Below, one piece after another: positions 12,568 through 26,056 of a stretch of 64,000 nucleotides of DNA. A program made the translations under genes and the position numbers. This DNA is from Adineta ricciae. Its lineage: Eukaryota; Rotifera; Eurotatoria; Adinetida; Adinetidae. A model generated the notes under the pieces. It made no database searches. It was given only the letters and a program-made list of their open reading frames with translations, and had not been told where the DNA came from. The stretch is taken from NCBI GenBank assembly GCA_905250025.1, contig CAJNOJ010000092.1:62001-126000 (forward strand). Reading direction: 5' to 3'. Numbering within the stretch: position 1 is the first letter of the stretch; each line of letters starts with the position of its first letter.

Positions 12568-14567
12568 GATTGTTTGTTGAAATTATGATTTTGAATAATC
12601 GATACTGTATCTATGAATCAATGAGATAGATAAGAAAGTCGCTGAGAGAAGAAAAAGGAAAGAGAATCGAAAGAGTAGATAGAAAGTAAGTAGACACGAG
12701 CGTCGCAACTCGTAGTGTGGACTGTAAAACCTATACATAAGACAGGAAAGAAAGAGAAAAAAACGAGAGAAAACGAGAGAAAAGATATTGACAATAATGT
12801 TGTCTATATAGCATTTTCGGTACTTTGCCAAGGTTAACCTCAACATGATGAATCGTACGTTGTAAATCAAAAGTTCCCAAAAAATATCGACAAATTCGTT
12901 TTTCTCAAAATTGATATTAATATCATTTGCTCACTCAATTTTGTCATTCATTCGAAAATCGTTTTGTTTCAATCACATATCGACAAATTTGTTCGCCAAA
13001 TTCGCATAGGGTTACGTTGCTTTGTACTGAATTCCTCCACTGTTGTTTTTACTTGAATATAAATAACGGCAAGAAAAGGACATTTTTTCCGTTCTGTTCT
13101 GTTCTGTTCTCCCTTCAACGGGGCTTTCAAAAGACAAAATGCAAGAGAGGGAAATAACATATAGGACAGAATGGTTGAATGTTCTTTTTAAACTATAGTA
13201 CGCGTCGACGTCACTCACATCCAAGGTTCGGTGCAAAAAAGAGAGAGAGGAAAAAAACATCAAGCGTCGTCTAACAACTGTGAGAGAAAAAAAAACATAA
13301 AAAACAAATCAAAAAATAATAAGATAAACAACCGATCAACAGAATTTGCGTTGAAAAATATCCTATTTATCTCATATAAGACCCGCTGATTCATAGATTG
13401 CCTTTTACACCAGAAACTTTGAATTAGACGTTATTTGAAATGATGTTATATTTGTCCAATATTCTTATCATCGTCACTTTTTCCCTCTCTCTCTCTCTCA
13501 AATGCAAAGTATCGCAGGCAATAGAAAAAATATTTCAAATGCGTTTGGGAATCTTATCTGTCTAAATATACGTATGTGCTAGTCAATAAATATCGTATGG
13601 TGATTATCATCCGATTTGAAAGTGTGTGTGTGGACTAGTTCGACGATCATCGAATGAAAAACTTGAAAATTCTAAACGTCGTATTGATTTTACGCTGTCG
13701 TTTCATGCTTTAACTACCACAGTACGTCTATTTGTGGATATAATTCATATGTACAACACACTACGAAATAATATTCATTATTGCGTACGTTTATATTACC
13801 TTGAATGATTGTTGTAGCTATGACATGCTGGAAAATATTTTCGATACGAATAGTTTTTTAGAAAAATTGGATAGATTGTAAAAATAATGTTCGTTGTGCT
13901 TCTTTTATGATTTCTGAAGTTTTTTTTTTCACAAAAAAGCATGTATGTTGTTGCAGCGGTCTTTCATGTTGCTGAGAAAAGAAAGGCATTTAGTACATTA
14001 TTCGATATAAGTCAAGGCGGGCGATCGAGAAACGTTGAATTCTTGTCATTAGAAGTTTCTTTTGACTCACATTCATAGTCAATGGAAAATTACGAAAGAT
14101 ATGTTTGATTTTTTAAACGAAAAAAAAAACTGTACTGAAATTGCTTGATGTTTTTTTTTATAGAAGTCGAGTAAAGTAGGTTTGATAGAATTCTATTACG
14201 GGTAATTGCTTCTGTTTAGACGAGTAAAAACACTCAACAGATGCATTCATTTTCAAAAAATATATATTTGTGTCAGTGTTTACAATTTTATCCTTTTTAA
14301 CAAAGTGAGAAGGAGGTTTTCCATTTGTTCATGGTAAGAATTATTGCTAATTTCAAACGAGCATTACGGAAATAGCCGTGCGAATGAAAACATTCGTAAT
14401 GATTCTCAAACTTTACAAAATAATTATTTATTGTTAAAAAAAGATGTTCGCGGAATTATTCACAAACTAGTTATAAAAAGATTCGGTATGAACGATTCAA
14501 GTTGCGTTAACTTTATTAAAAATATATACATCCACATATAGAGAAATTATATAGAACATAAATAATT
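12568..14567. other. Intergenic between receptor copies 2 and 3
   Basis: Two kilobases with no gene I can support. It contains homopurine and homopyrimidine tracts, a CTCTCT tract near 13487-13499, and several short open frames without splice context. The promoter of copy 2 presumably lies in its left part. Confidence 0.45.
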
Positions 14568-16785
14568 TTATTCATCTGCGTCGGAATCAGTCAACTGCAG
14601 AACGCTCTGCATTAACGGTGATAATTGTGATGGATCAAGATGAACATGTACAAAATCTTTGAGATGAACAGCTAATCTTTGAATAGCAAGTAATGAGCAA
14701 AGGGAGCGGGAAAATAACGACACGGTTGTTTTTTCACCATATTGATGCAAACAATATCTATAGAGTGTTTCAAGGTACAAATTTTGAGTGTTGAGGACAA
14801 CTGATGGATTTTTCAATGTTGGTTCATGAACTATATCATAACCACAAAAGCCTTTGGTAGTAAGAATGAGTAATAAGAAGGTTTTGACAATAACACGATC
14901 ATATTCGCAAATTTCGATTAATCTGGTTGCTACATCGGTTAAATCGTGATAGAATTCTTTACCCAATATATCGATCCAGTCTTTTCCTTGAAACACAGGA
15001 TCTTCGGTGTTATGTTCATGATATGTATCGGCCACGGGATTATATAAAAGAACAGTGTGCATGAAGACCACTGCTAATAGGTTATACTTCACAAGCAGCA
15101 CACGATCATCGGGATGGAAGGAGTCGAATTCTGGAATATGCTTGATATATGTGATTAGACGAATAGATGCTAAATATGTCGGAATACGTATCAGTTCCAA
15201 TGTAGATCGTATACGTTGTGTGGCTGGATATGGAGGTACACCAATAACTTTATTTAAAGCAATAGATTCACTGTAGGCATGTTGAACTTGTCGAATAATA
15301 ACCCAATCGGCATCAGTCATAGGTGAAATATCATGTTGTGTCTGATGAGAAGATTCGTTGAGAATCAGGTTATTCTCAACGGTAGCCTAAAAGATAAATA
15401 CCTGCCAATTCGTTTTATTCTTTTTTTAACTTACAGATTTGAAACTACGTCGACGACGGATTCGATTACTATCACTTTTTTTCTTTTGTTGACGATTTTC
15501 TTCGATCTTGTTTCGTTTCCGACGTTTCCTGGATGAAAGTTTCCAAAAAATATACTGAAAATGTCAAGTTAAAACTTACTCTTCTTCGGAAAGTATCCAT
15601 TCTTTACGCATTCCTAAAAGAGAAAAATTCAATCTTCGACAAATTGTACAAAATCATCGAGCTTACCCATTCGAAAGCATTTGTCTAATCGACACCTTTT
15701 ACATCGTTTCCGTTTTTCTACTGTAACTTCACAATGACCATTGCCACGACATTTGAGTCTACCCTAAAACAAATAATTCATCTTACTAGTAAAAGCTCGA
15801 GATCCCATGTTCATATCTGATCTACATTTTCGGACAGAAAACAACAAGATGTCATCATAAACTCTATCCTATTTTAGGTACTCATTAGTACGTCTATAAA
15901 GAACAACTACTCTTGGAATCTGGAAAGATCATGCACAAAATACCTATATGATGACAATTGTTACAGTAATTAGAAGTCGACTAAGTGTTCGTAAAAGAAC
16001 ACTAAAACTTAACCACGCATACCGTTCATAAATCCAGAACTTTTTAGACAATCATGCATGTTTAGAATGGTGCTTTGATAACTTTATTTTTAGATGAAAT
16101 TATTGATTGGGACTGAGGAGAAGGAAAAGGAGTAGATGCATTCACATTTATTTAATGCGTGCATCGATCGGGTTCAATAGGTACTATAAAAAGTCAGAAC
16201 TATTGAAGAACTTTTCACTAGAAGACTTCGTTTTTTTAAAATCTGTCAGATCTCTTTTGAGACGATTATTACAAGTGTTTTATTTGTGTCGGAAAATGAT
16301 AAAGCTATGTCTGATACAATCTCTATTCTCCAATATCTTTTAGTTACACGTGGTGAGCAATTTCGAAAGGAATGACGATATAGACTAGGCAACATATAAC
16401 ATGTGTTTCTCTCCGATCGATGATTATTCGATTACATATTTGCGCGTAAGAATTATTTATCAAAGCATTTTACCGGTGGTCGTAATGCATTGCGACGAAA
16501 AAATGCTTTACAGGATTCACATGATATAGCATCGAAATTGTATCCTAAATGACATTTAAATAGGAATGATTATGAGGAAAATAGTCAAGATGAATCGTTA
16601 CCAAAAGCATGATCACCACAGACAATACATGTTAACGTTGGTTTCGGGCGTTTTATTGATGATTGATTGGTATTCTTCGCTCCATTATGTAAAGAATTCA
16701 TTGAATCGTCATCATCATCGTCAAAATTCATATTTAACAGATGATTATCCGAATCTCCTGTCATTTTATATCGTTTGTTATACAA
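14568..16785 (-). CDS. Nuclear receptor, HR96/DAF-12 type, copy 3
   Basis: A 432-aa receptor. Exons: 16785-16602, 16544-16474, 15763-15667, 15613-15580, 15528-15435, 15386-14568. The DNA-binding domain starts at about residue 53 (TCIVCGDHAFGYNFDAIS), with P-box CESCKAFFRRNA and CKRCRLDKCFRMG. The 34-nt mini-exon encodes GMRKEWILSEEE. A 710-bp intron separates the two zinc fingers, far longer than its neighbours. The ligand domain shows FHPDDRVLLVKYNLLAVVF and ends LSPLMQSVLQL followed by an acidic tail. The first five coding exon lengths (184, 71, 97, 34, 94) are identical to copy 4, so 3 and 4 are sister duplicates. The N-terminus carries a run of six Asp. Confidence 0.9.
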
Positions 16786-18587
16786 TCAATAGAAAGTCTG
16801 AATAATTGCGATGATATTCGCGAAATCTAAAACAAAAGAAGTCTAGAATATTGCCGAACAAGGTCGAAACTACATTCATAGCAAAAACACGTACGCACAA
16901 TAATGACGTATTTTCTGTGTAGAAAGAAAAAAAAAGCACGCTGGATGGAGGAAACAAATGCAGTTGTCTTCAATGGTGTCCAAGTAGCCAACGCGCATTT
17001 AGCATCTAACGAGAACATTTTTTTTCTTCCTTTCATCGTACAGACTGAATGACTAACATTATTCTTATGTCTTCTCAATCCTATACCGTACATTCAATTG
17101 TAGAAAGAACATTGCCTTTCAACTATGGCTCATAGTGATGCTTGGAATATCAGGAACTAAAATTTCGATGGTGTTGCGATCTGAAATGTCGAATGAATGA
17201 CTAAGAGTGTCGTCGCTGTAGACGTGCATACGACCTACTCGAGCTTAATCCGAAGGTTTTCTGGCTATTTCTCTGTTCGATGTAAGCTGTTTATATACTT
17301 AGAAGGAAAATCATCACATCTCCTCACATGTCACACACGAACTTGAGCAAAATTTTGATCTATATAAATATAAATTGAATTTGTACTATTTATAGTCCTA
17401 AGAAAAGATTCTGAGAGGAATATTTCGAGAAAATTCTTTCTTCTTCTACTTATGACGTACTATTATGGAAATAGCGGAGTTACTCAAAATTCTCATTAAA
17501 AAAACATGGAAGAATGTTGCACAGACTTCCTTTACATGTGCATTATTATGAGAAGATATTGTTTTCAAGTACATCATTATTATAAAAATGAGCAAAAGAC
17601 ATAAACATGAAAGTTTAATGTCAACTAAATCTATTTTCATGAATGACAAGGTACATAGTAAATGTAACTAAATATATAATAAGAAAGGTCACTAGAGTCT
17701 TTGGGTTGTGTAACAATATTCATTTTTGTTCGTGTTCTCAGAAAACTGCATCTGCAAAAAAAGTGTCCCTGAGTTTTCAGGCTGTTTCTTAAACTTCCAC
17801 TCGCTTAAATGAGTTTATCAAAAAACATTTCTAAATATATCTCCTTTGAATTCTGAGCGCTAGGAGTAGAGAGATAAGTCTTGTTTTAATAATAATTTCG
17901 TCTACTGATTATGTTAATCGACTACATAATGGCAACAACTAGTAGAATTCTTTTCCAAGTATGAGCGAACAAATGAAGACTACAGCGAAAAATTCGAACA
18001 AATAACCTTTTACAACAATGAGCAGAAATTCAGGAATGCTAGAAATGATGAGGAAAAGACAGATTTTATCAGTTATTTTCAGAGAAAATCATCAGACAAT
18101 AATTTGCTAAACTAACCGATTATATTAATAACAAGTACTTGGTAGAAAACAGAATATCTTGCTAAGTCCTCTCTAAAATAAAAAGAGAATGTGACATGCA
18201 ACTAGCCGCGCTCGTCATAACTGACACAACATACAATTTCTTTTAATACCGGTTCAAATAGTATCCTTTCGTAAAATAATCATTTGTAAACGAAGTTAGT
18301 TTACCTATGAAAACACATAATGTTCCCCTCAGCAACCAGATGACAAGCTAGAAATATCTACACTTTAGTTTATTTCCAATAAAATCTGTTATAATACAAT
18401 GAACATGCAAAACTAAACATAGTGGTATGTTCTTCTCAAAATATCTCTAAAACGCGCTTACGAATAGCATAAACGATCTAAAATTCAAAGTTTCGTCAAG
18501 TACAGTCATATTTTATATGAAACAATCTTGAACATAACTTTCAATATGTACACGATCTACATCGGAGAAACGAATATCTTGTATTGA
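16786..18587. other. Intergenic between receptor copies 3 and 4
   Basis: AT-rich sequence. No frame with splice signals, homology or a repeat array was seen. It presumably contains the promoter of copy 3 at its left end and the 3' UTR of copy 4 at its right end. Confidence 0.45.
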
Positions 18588-20168
18588 TCATTCCAGAAGA
18601 CTTTGCAATAGCCCTGAAATTTTTTGTACATTTATATAATCGCCAATATGAAACTTTATATCATCGACTAGTTCTTGCAATTTCATAATTTTATGAACGT
18701 ATCGTACAAACATCAGACTTCCTTTACAAAATCCATATTGATGTATTGAATAGCGGTAAGCCAAATCGATATATACATTTTGCGCGTTGAATATCTCCAG
18801 TGAATTATTTATGTGCAATGATGATGACGAACGTCGACATTCATTCAATGATATTCGAAGGGTAAAAGCGGAAATAGTAAGAAATAACTTAATAATAATA
18901 TCATCTAATTGAAATATGTCAATGAAATCATTTCGTAAGTGTTTCATCTCATTGTGGAATTGTTTGTTCAATGTTTTCGTCCAATCTTTTCCTGAAAATT
19001 GTGGATCTTTTGAGTTCTCTTCATGATAACAGTCCGTCGTTGGATTATAAATGAATACCGAATGGAAGAAACACATGATTAACAGATTGGATTTGATCAG
19101 ATGAAGTTGATCTTCAATGCACAGTGTTTGAAATTCGATTATTTGCTTCACATAGGTTATCAATCGCATAGCTGTGATATAAAGTGGAATACGAAATAAA
19201 TCTTCGGTTGATCGAATTGGTTGAATTTGAGGATAGGATGCGATACCGGTGATTTCATTAAGTTTCACAGCTTGTGAATAATAATCTTGAAGGAATCGAA
19301 TCATGAACCAGTCGAAATCATTGAACGGTGCTGACTCCAGAAATGATGAAAGGTTCAAGGAGAGGTCACTGTCACTGCTTTTCGACTGAAAAGAAGACGT
19401 GATGATAGAGCTGCAGCAGTTTTGGCGAGTGTGGGGAAGGGAAAACTCACTGTGAACGTTTCCAGTTGTTGGGGTTGTTGACCATTGTCGGAAAGCTGAC
19501 GAAGTCGACGATTTTCTTCGATTTTGGCACGTTTATCTCGTCGCCTACACATGAAGAGATCATGAATATTGGGCGAATCACACGAGTTTCTATTTCTAGC
19601 AGTTCAATACGTACTCTTTATCAGTTAGAATCCACTCTTTTCGCATGCCTTAAATCATATGACAACAATACTCGATATGATCAGTCAATCAGATGATGTT
19701 CTCTCTTACCAGCTGCCAAACACTTCACAATTCGACATCTTTTGCATCGTTTTTTTATATCAACTTTCACATCACAATCACGATTACCACGGCATTTAAA
19801 CTTATCCTAAATAATCAATAAACCGTACATCATCATCTTCCTTCCATCCAAATCAAATTCTTACTATTGGTCTTAATGCATTTCGACGGAAGAATGCTTT
19901 GCAAGATTCACATGTAATTGCATCAAAATTGTAACCTAAACCAACAAATACGTCTTGAAATTCGCATATATATATTACACTTACCATGAGCATCACCTTC
20001 ACATACAGCGCACATCAACACTGATTTGTAGTGTTTTGCACTCGCTCGCGCTTTCCTTCGTTTAGAAGTGGTTGATGACATCGGGGACGATGAACGTTTG
20101 AGTGTGAGTGACGTCTTGGTTTGAACTCGAAAGTCATTTTCCAAGTTGTTCATATTGCTGTTCGACAT
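18588..20168 (-). CDS. Nuclear receptor, HR96/DAF-12 type, copy 4
   Basis: A 425-aa receptor with exons 20168-19985, 19935-19865, 19806-19710, 19648-19615, 19544-19451, 19385-18588. Finger 1 begins at residue 53 (MCAVCEGDAHGYNFDAIT), with P-box CESCKAFFRRNA and CKRCRIVKCLAAG. The hinge reads ILTDKERRDKRAKIEENRR. The ligand domain includes IEDQLHLIKSNLLIMCFFH and stops early at GLLQSLLE, so helix 12 is at the very end. The first five exon lengths match copy 3 exactly. Its N-terminus is basic and Ser-rich (TLKRSSSPMSS). It is the first-transcribed end of the array. Confidence 0.9.
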
Positions 20169-22759
20169 GTCGATCAGTACGCGTTTTCTATCTGATAGTA
20201 GATAATCATGCTTTTTATAGTCGTGGTTATTCAGTAAAGAACAAACAGAATACGAAAATAGTCTTTTTAACCCATATCAATACTCTTTTGTTATTACACT
20301 AAATGATCCTTGTTGCTATAATACAGCTAGATACACGAAAATTACAAACGCTACCGCGTAAAATAACTGGAAGGAAAAGAAAATATATTCATGTATGTCT
20401 GTTTATTACTATTTTTGTCTCTCTCGCTCTCATTCACTTTTGCTATCATATTGTATGGATAAAAGAAAATCTAGACTATCAGCTGCAGAGAACGTCAAAA
20501 TGTCACTTTAACCGCTGCGATATTGTATATAATTTCTGAAATAGTTCGAACCTGAAGAGAGGATATTCGCTCGCCCATATGTACAGAAGGGTGGTTTACC
20601 GATAAAAAAAAATAATCGCTCAAGCATGTCATCGAGATACTTTCGAGGATGATGTTTTGTATACGAATAATCGAACATTTTCTCAATAGCAAGACATCAT
20701 TCAATTGCTTCGCTTGTAGTCAAAACAGAGCAAGCAAGTTCTGTCAGTCACGCTGGGGAGGACTACTAGACTATGATCTAAACGATAGATTTAGAGAAAA
20801 AGTTGAAATATGTAGAAAAAAATCATTTAGAAATGCTTTTGTACTTAACAGTGTATGTTGCAGTAGAGAAGTATGCAGAGAAAATGGTGTACTACTTGGC
20901 CTCTAGTCGCTTTCCTCTTTTTTTTCTGCCGTTGTATCGTAAAGAACGAGAAAAAATAAAAGAGAACGAAAAGATGTTTCTACGACCGACTGTTGTGTTT
21001 TTGCCCTTAGAGAGTGCATACTGATCTTGGAGTAAAAAGTATTGGCTAATCTCATTCCTTTACTCGGAGAATAACATCTTCGTGCTCGTCAAGCTGTGTT
21101 GCGAGGACTAATTCTCGAGACAACCTAATGAATAGCACTAGCTCTATAGTAGTACACAAACGTCATGAAATGGTGAATGAAAAAAAAATTTTGCGTTTCG
21201 CTATCGTATAATGAATGACTCAAAATACACAACGACGTGATATATACGTATTACTTGACGATTTTGTGCTACGGCAATGAAGAATCAATGACAACTATGT
21301 ATAGAAAAGATTGCACTATGTTGACCTGAGCGTTCTTTTAACTTGTATGCGTGCTCAAAAGTACGATTAGTATCGCAAATTGTAGACGCTAATGCTGATA
21401 AATATACTCGTCGTACTATTGATTATTGGAAAACAACATTGACAATACATACGTTTTGCCGTTCTGCACTGGAATACTCTCTGTCATAGTTATATGCGAT
21501 TCAGTTGACACTGAATTCCCTCACTGCGATTATATTTTTGACAGGCAAATGTAAACTGAATTTCTCAAGGGTAGTTTAACACATAATGTAAGTATGTGAA
21601 GCATCACAAACGACGAATAATGAATGACATATCTATTAAGCAATCATGGAGAAACTAGTTTTCATCCGTATGGTTGATTATCATTTCAAAAGTACCAAAT
21701 AAAATGGAGATTTGTGATATTAAACTCGCTTTTCATTATACAATTCTATCAAGCCAATCGAAACTGCATATCCTTCGATAATCCATTTGAAAAGAAAAGA
21801 ATTACTACTTCTTACTTTATTCAAGTGTATCTACTTCGAAAAATGTCAGTTTTGATTAAATAGAGATAGACAAGCGTATGATAGAATATACCAACCAGAA
21901 TCTCTTTACATTATTTCAAAAATGATCTCTTTTTCTATCCCAATACTCAGCTGTTAACAGCGGCTTGCCGCGGAAACACACAAGTTTTCCTTTCGACTTT
22001 TTAACATGAGAAGAAACAGTGAAAATATACCGAGATGATTGTACCAGGCAGTAGATATAGTTTTGACGGAAGACTCACGTTTCGCGTCCGAATACTTCTC
22101 TATTCTTTCCTAAACATACTGTACTACATATCATGATTCCTTTAGAACGTGATTCTATACGTATGTTGTAAATGAAATTTGATACCTAGCATCGTTTCTT
22201 TTTCCTTAAATGAGACAATTAACACATCGAACGTGGCCGTTTGAAATGTAGTACACCTTCCATCATCACAAATTACTACGGAGTATTGTTATGAACGATA
22301 TATATCATTTTGGCCGAAAGATGTCACTGGTCATCTTCGTCGGATTTTCGTGCGATGATTTCATTACTCCTTATAGGTTAGAATAGCTTGTTTCGTTTGT
22401 TCATTAGAGTAGATCAATATTTATTTCTCGCGTTCTAATGATAGTCTTTCGTTGGTTACTTCTTAAACAAATGATCAATAAATAACTGAAAACGGTGTTG
22501 ATGTTAAGGAATGAGAATTTGAAGAAATTTTTTTTTATTCTCTCCTCCATTTTTTCCTCATTTTCTTTTAACAACCGTTTTTCAAGGATGGGAATCCAAT
22601 GGCAACAATTCTGTTCTATTGTGCAAAGAAACGGTTGATATTTATAATTCATGTTCATATTTCCGTTTTCTCACATGTTTTCCTTCTTTTATCTTAAGTG
22701 ATAGAAATGCAACAGTTGATTTGAATATATTTCTTTAGATCGACGTCGTTGTTCAACGA
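20169..22759. other. Intergenic, receptor array to ARL14EP-like gene
   Basis: About 2.6 kb between diverging genes. I see no supported gene, RNA or repeat array. The left end should hold the promoter of receptor copy 4. At 22731-22738 a TTCTTTAG acceptor lies 22 bases before the ARL14EP-like start codon. Confidence 0.45.
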
Positions 22760-23867
22760 ATGGACGATGAAAGTCACAATATTTTTGATGTGTTGGATTC
22801 GGTTAGTTGCCTTGTTTTTAATTTTTTTGAAACTGATTTTTTAAACTGTAGCCATCCACGAATGAAGTAGCACAAACGACGTCAAAACCAGCTAAAATGT
22901 CTTCATTGCGTCGTTCTCATATTCCCTTGATGAATGCAAACAATGGGTCACATTCTTCTACCCAAAGATCATCATCAAAGAGAAAACGCCGGCAAACAGG
23001 ACGAGGAGTATGAAACTTACATTTCATAATTGAAGAAAATCGTGTGTACTGCGTAGAATCGAGTGCTTCAAGGTCTTGGTTTTGTGAATCCTGGTCCGAA
23101 AAACTTAGTAAACGTCGCTAATGTTCCAGCAAGACGTCTGAAAACACGACAGCCAACAGCACAAGACAAACCAAAGTATGAACAGATGTGACTTTCTCAG
23201 ACAAAGATAGTTGACGAGTTTGAAATAGTTTGAAGAACGATATGTTTTTGTCTAAAACTCTTCATAAGGAAAATGAGCACATGCAGCGAAAAAGATGTCA
23301 TGTTTATCGTGATAAGAAGAGACAGTGGGTGAATATTACTCATAGATTTGATGATTCACAGACTCAATTGCGAGTTAATTTAATACAGGTAAACAATTCA
23401 CACATATGCTATCATGAGTGTCATATTTTTTATTCTTTTAAATATGAAATAAAATGTTTACAGCGAAGTTAAGATTTTTCCGAGAACGTTGGCAAAATGG
23501 TCAGTATCAACTTTTAACAGTTATGTTCTCGAAGAAAAAACTTCACCAGTGGCATCTATTCGATGCTTTCTATATATAGCTTTCCGTTTGCAAATTTTAG
23601 TTCAATTAAACCATTGTACGATAACTCAGGTCTTTTACTTTGTGATCAAACTGATCGATGTGATTGTAATCGTTCGACATGTTCCGGTTGCTTCATACCT
23701 TGTACATCATGCCAATCTTCCAAATGTGGATTAGAATGTCGTACGTAGAGAGAGTTAGTTATACACACTTTTTTTTTATTTATTTACTTCTACTAGGAAA
23801 TCTTCGAACGTACGCTTATGAATATCGTTTATATGGTACAAATAAAGAAATAATTCAATCGTTATAG
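22760..23867 (+). CDS. ARL14EP-domain protein
   Basis: Predicted 255-aa protein ending in an ARL14EP domain, a cysteine-rich module found in ARL14 effector proteins and chromatin-associated relatives. Exons: 22760-22801, 22852-23007, 23057-23175, 23229-23388, 23469-23548, 23601-23740, 23797-23867. The domain is plain in exons 6-7: SIKPLYDNSGLLLCDQTDRC, then CDCNRSTCSGCFIPCTSC and SKCGLECR. This matches the family pattern YD..G..L...D.CDC...CPGCF.PC..C.S.KCG.ECR. Upstream are a Lys/Arg cluster (KRKRRQTGRG) and a Ser/Thr-rich N-terminus. The 23389-23468 intron uses an unusual acceptor (GCGAAG) chosen to keep frame, so exon 5 is the least certain. The FoxJ start lies only 182 bp past the stop. 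Confidence 0.72.
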
Positions 23868-23984
23868 ATTATTGCTCAACTTATCGATGGCTTGTTTTTT
23901 TGTACATATCACTAATTGTTCTGACATATGTTTGTGTCTATGTTTTGTTTTCTTCTGCATACAGCGAAATAGTTCTTAATTCAA

Positions 23985-24049
23985 TTCAGTTACAGATAAT
24001 ACGACTTAGTTTGTTTTCTAGAAGGAATATCACCGAGTCGCAGCAAAAG
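23985..24049 (+). promoter_or_regulatory. Possible trans-splice acceptor before FoxJ2/3
   Basis: A pyrimidine-rich stretch ending CAGTTACAG (AG at 23994-23995) lies 128 bp past the ARL14EP-like stop and 54 bp before the FoxJ ATG. No donor for a conventional 5' UTR intron is evident in the short gap. In a spliced-leader organism this spacing would suit a downstream operon gene. This is inferred, not shown. Confidence 0.35.
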
Positions 24050-25695
24050 ATGCTTGCTCGAAAAACAGCATCGAGCAAAAAGAAAGGAACGAGTCGAATT
24101 GCAAATGGTGTACCATTAGATAGCAGTCTGACGTCCATGGATTGGTTGCCAAAGATGCAAATAGGAGAGAATTCACCATCAGCGTCGTCTTCGACAATAA
24201 CAACAGCAGTATCTTCAAAACAAGCATCACCAGATTCAACATCGTTACCAACTACTGCATTCAAAGTAACGCATGTTCAATATAAATTGGAGGCAAACGA
24301 TGTTGAGCTGCCAACGTCAACAGCCCATGTCAAGCCGCCATATAGTTATGTAACGTTGATTCGACAAGCAATATTAAGTGCTGATATGCAAAGGATGACA
24401 TTGAATGAAATCTATCAATGGATTTTAGAAGCTTATCCGTATTTTCGGACTGCTCCAGCCAAGTGGAAAGTAAGTGAAAAGCTTTGTTCTACGAAGTAAC
24501 GAAGAGTTTATTTAGAATTCAATTCGACATAACTTATCTTTGAATAAATGCTTCAAACGGCTTCAACGAAGTTCCGATGATCCTGGCAAAGTAAAGTTAT
24601 TCTCATTGTTCGTATTCCTTACTTTTCATCATCGTCTTAGGGTTCCTACTGGACACTTGATGAATCAGATGGAAGTCATTCTCAAGTCAATTCTCGTCGA
24701 CGAAGAGTATGTCGAAAAAAGCGTAAAATCTGCATGAGAAATGAACTTCTTCTCTCTGAACTAGTTCGATTCAATGCAACCATCTCATCATCTTTTATCT
24801 TCATCTCCTCATACGCATTCATCACAATCCACGGGATTTTATTCAAATCAGAGTTCGATGATCTATGGTGATATCAATAGCACTAGCCGACAATCCTCGT
24901 CAGCTGATGAGTCTGAAACGACAATCTCAAGTGCTATTAATGTAAGAAACAAAAAACAGCATAGATTTGTTTTGCAATTCATCTATTCAGACGACATTAA
25001 TATCATGGGATGACTTCAATACGGATCTATCCGCTTCCTTTCGACACTTTCGCCAACAAGTTTTTGAGGTACCAACATCATCGTGGGTTCCGCTAGCTGG
25101 TATATATTCTGCCATCGATTCAAGATAATTTCTAACACGTTTCTTTTACAGATACATCATCCACAAATAGTCCGACGACAAATCCTTGGAATTATGATAT
25201 GTTGCCTTCTCATGAATCAAATACTCTTTTTAACAGTGTCAAATTAGCATCGAGTGGCGAAATCAATTGGAGTGATGTTGATGTCAAACCATATTGTGGT
25301 ACGAACGATCGATTTCTATATTCGATACATGAGTAGAATTTCTAGATGATTTTCGCACGAATCCAACATTACAATATCAAGATCGCGATAAATTACTTAA
25401 TCTAGCTTCGTCCATTTCATCCTTTTTTGATTATACTGGCATCGCTAATATAGCGCAAAACAAAATCTCGAGTAAGTCATTTTGGCAACATAATAAGTGA
25501 ACTGTAAATTGATATTGAAGATGAATCAGTGGTTATAGATCGATCACCTATCGCGTCGAATCAATCAACTTCAGAAAGTACTCACAATGTAAGTTTGTAT
25601 TGTTCGTAGTCCATTTATTTATCGATATCTTTCAGTTTTCTTCTCTACCAATTGTCGTCGAAGAAGAAGCATTCGATTGGGATTCAATCACGTAG
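24050..25695 (+). CDS. FoxJ2/3: Forkhead transcription factor FoxJ2/3
   Basis: A 415-aa forkhead regulator. Exons: 24050-24469, 24516-24590, 24641-24706, 24765-24941, 24991-25099, 25152-25298, 25346-25471, 25521-25588, 25636-25695. The N-terminal [16 protein letters not shown] matches the diagnostic FoxJ2/J3 motif (LESSLTSIDWLPQL). The forkhead domain runs from about residue 95 to 180: [47 protein letters not shown], then [13 protein letters not shown]. An Arg cluster (SRRRR) follows, suitable as a nuclear localisation signal. The C-terminal half is Ser/Thr/Gln-rich and ends with acidic FDWDSIT, likely an activation segment. Assignment to FoxJ2/3 rather than FoxJ1 or FoxN rests on the N-terminal motif and on LNKCF with the DDPGKGSYW block. 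Confidence 0.9.
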
Positions 25696-26056
25696 AAAAT
25701 GCGAAATTGCCGGCAATTTCCAGTTTTTTTTTACATCAGACTTTCTCTTACATTGTTTTTTTTCTTTATACTCTTCACCGTCCACACTATATAGAAATGC
25801 TCAACAGCATCCTAATTGTTATTCCTTATAACATATATTTTTGATCAAATGCAATAGGTTTAACATAAACCACCGTTTTGTACATGCTTCTGTATTTTAT
25901 CTTATTCTTTGTAAATGCCCTATGAAATGACACTGAATTTAGTTTTTGGTGTACGATATTTGAAAAGGGATACGTACTTTGTTTACATTGTGTGTGTAAT
26001 ATGATTGAATGAAATGATTATTTTTTATTTCTAGATTGTTTTTCGGCCTCATTCTC

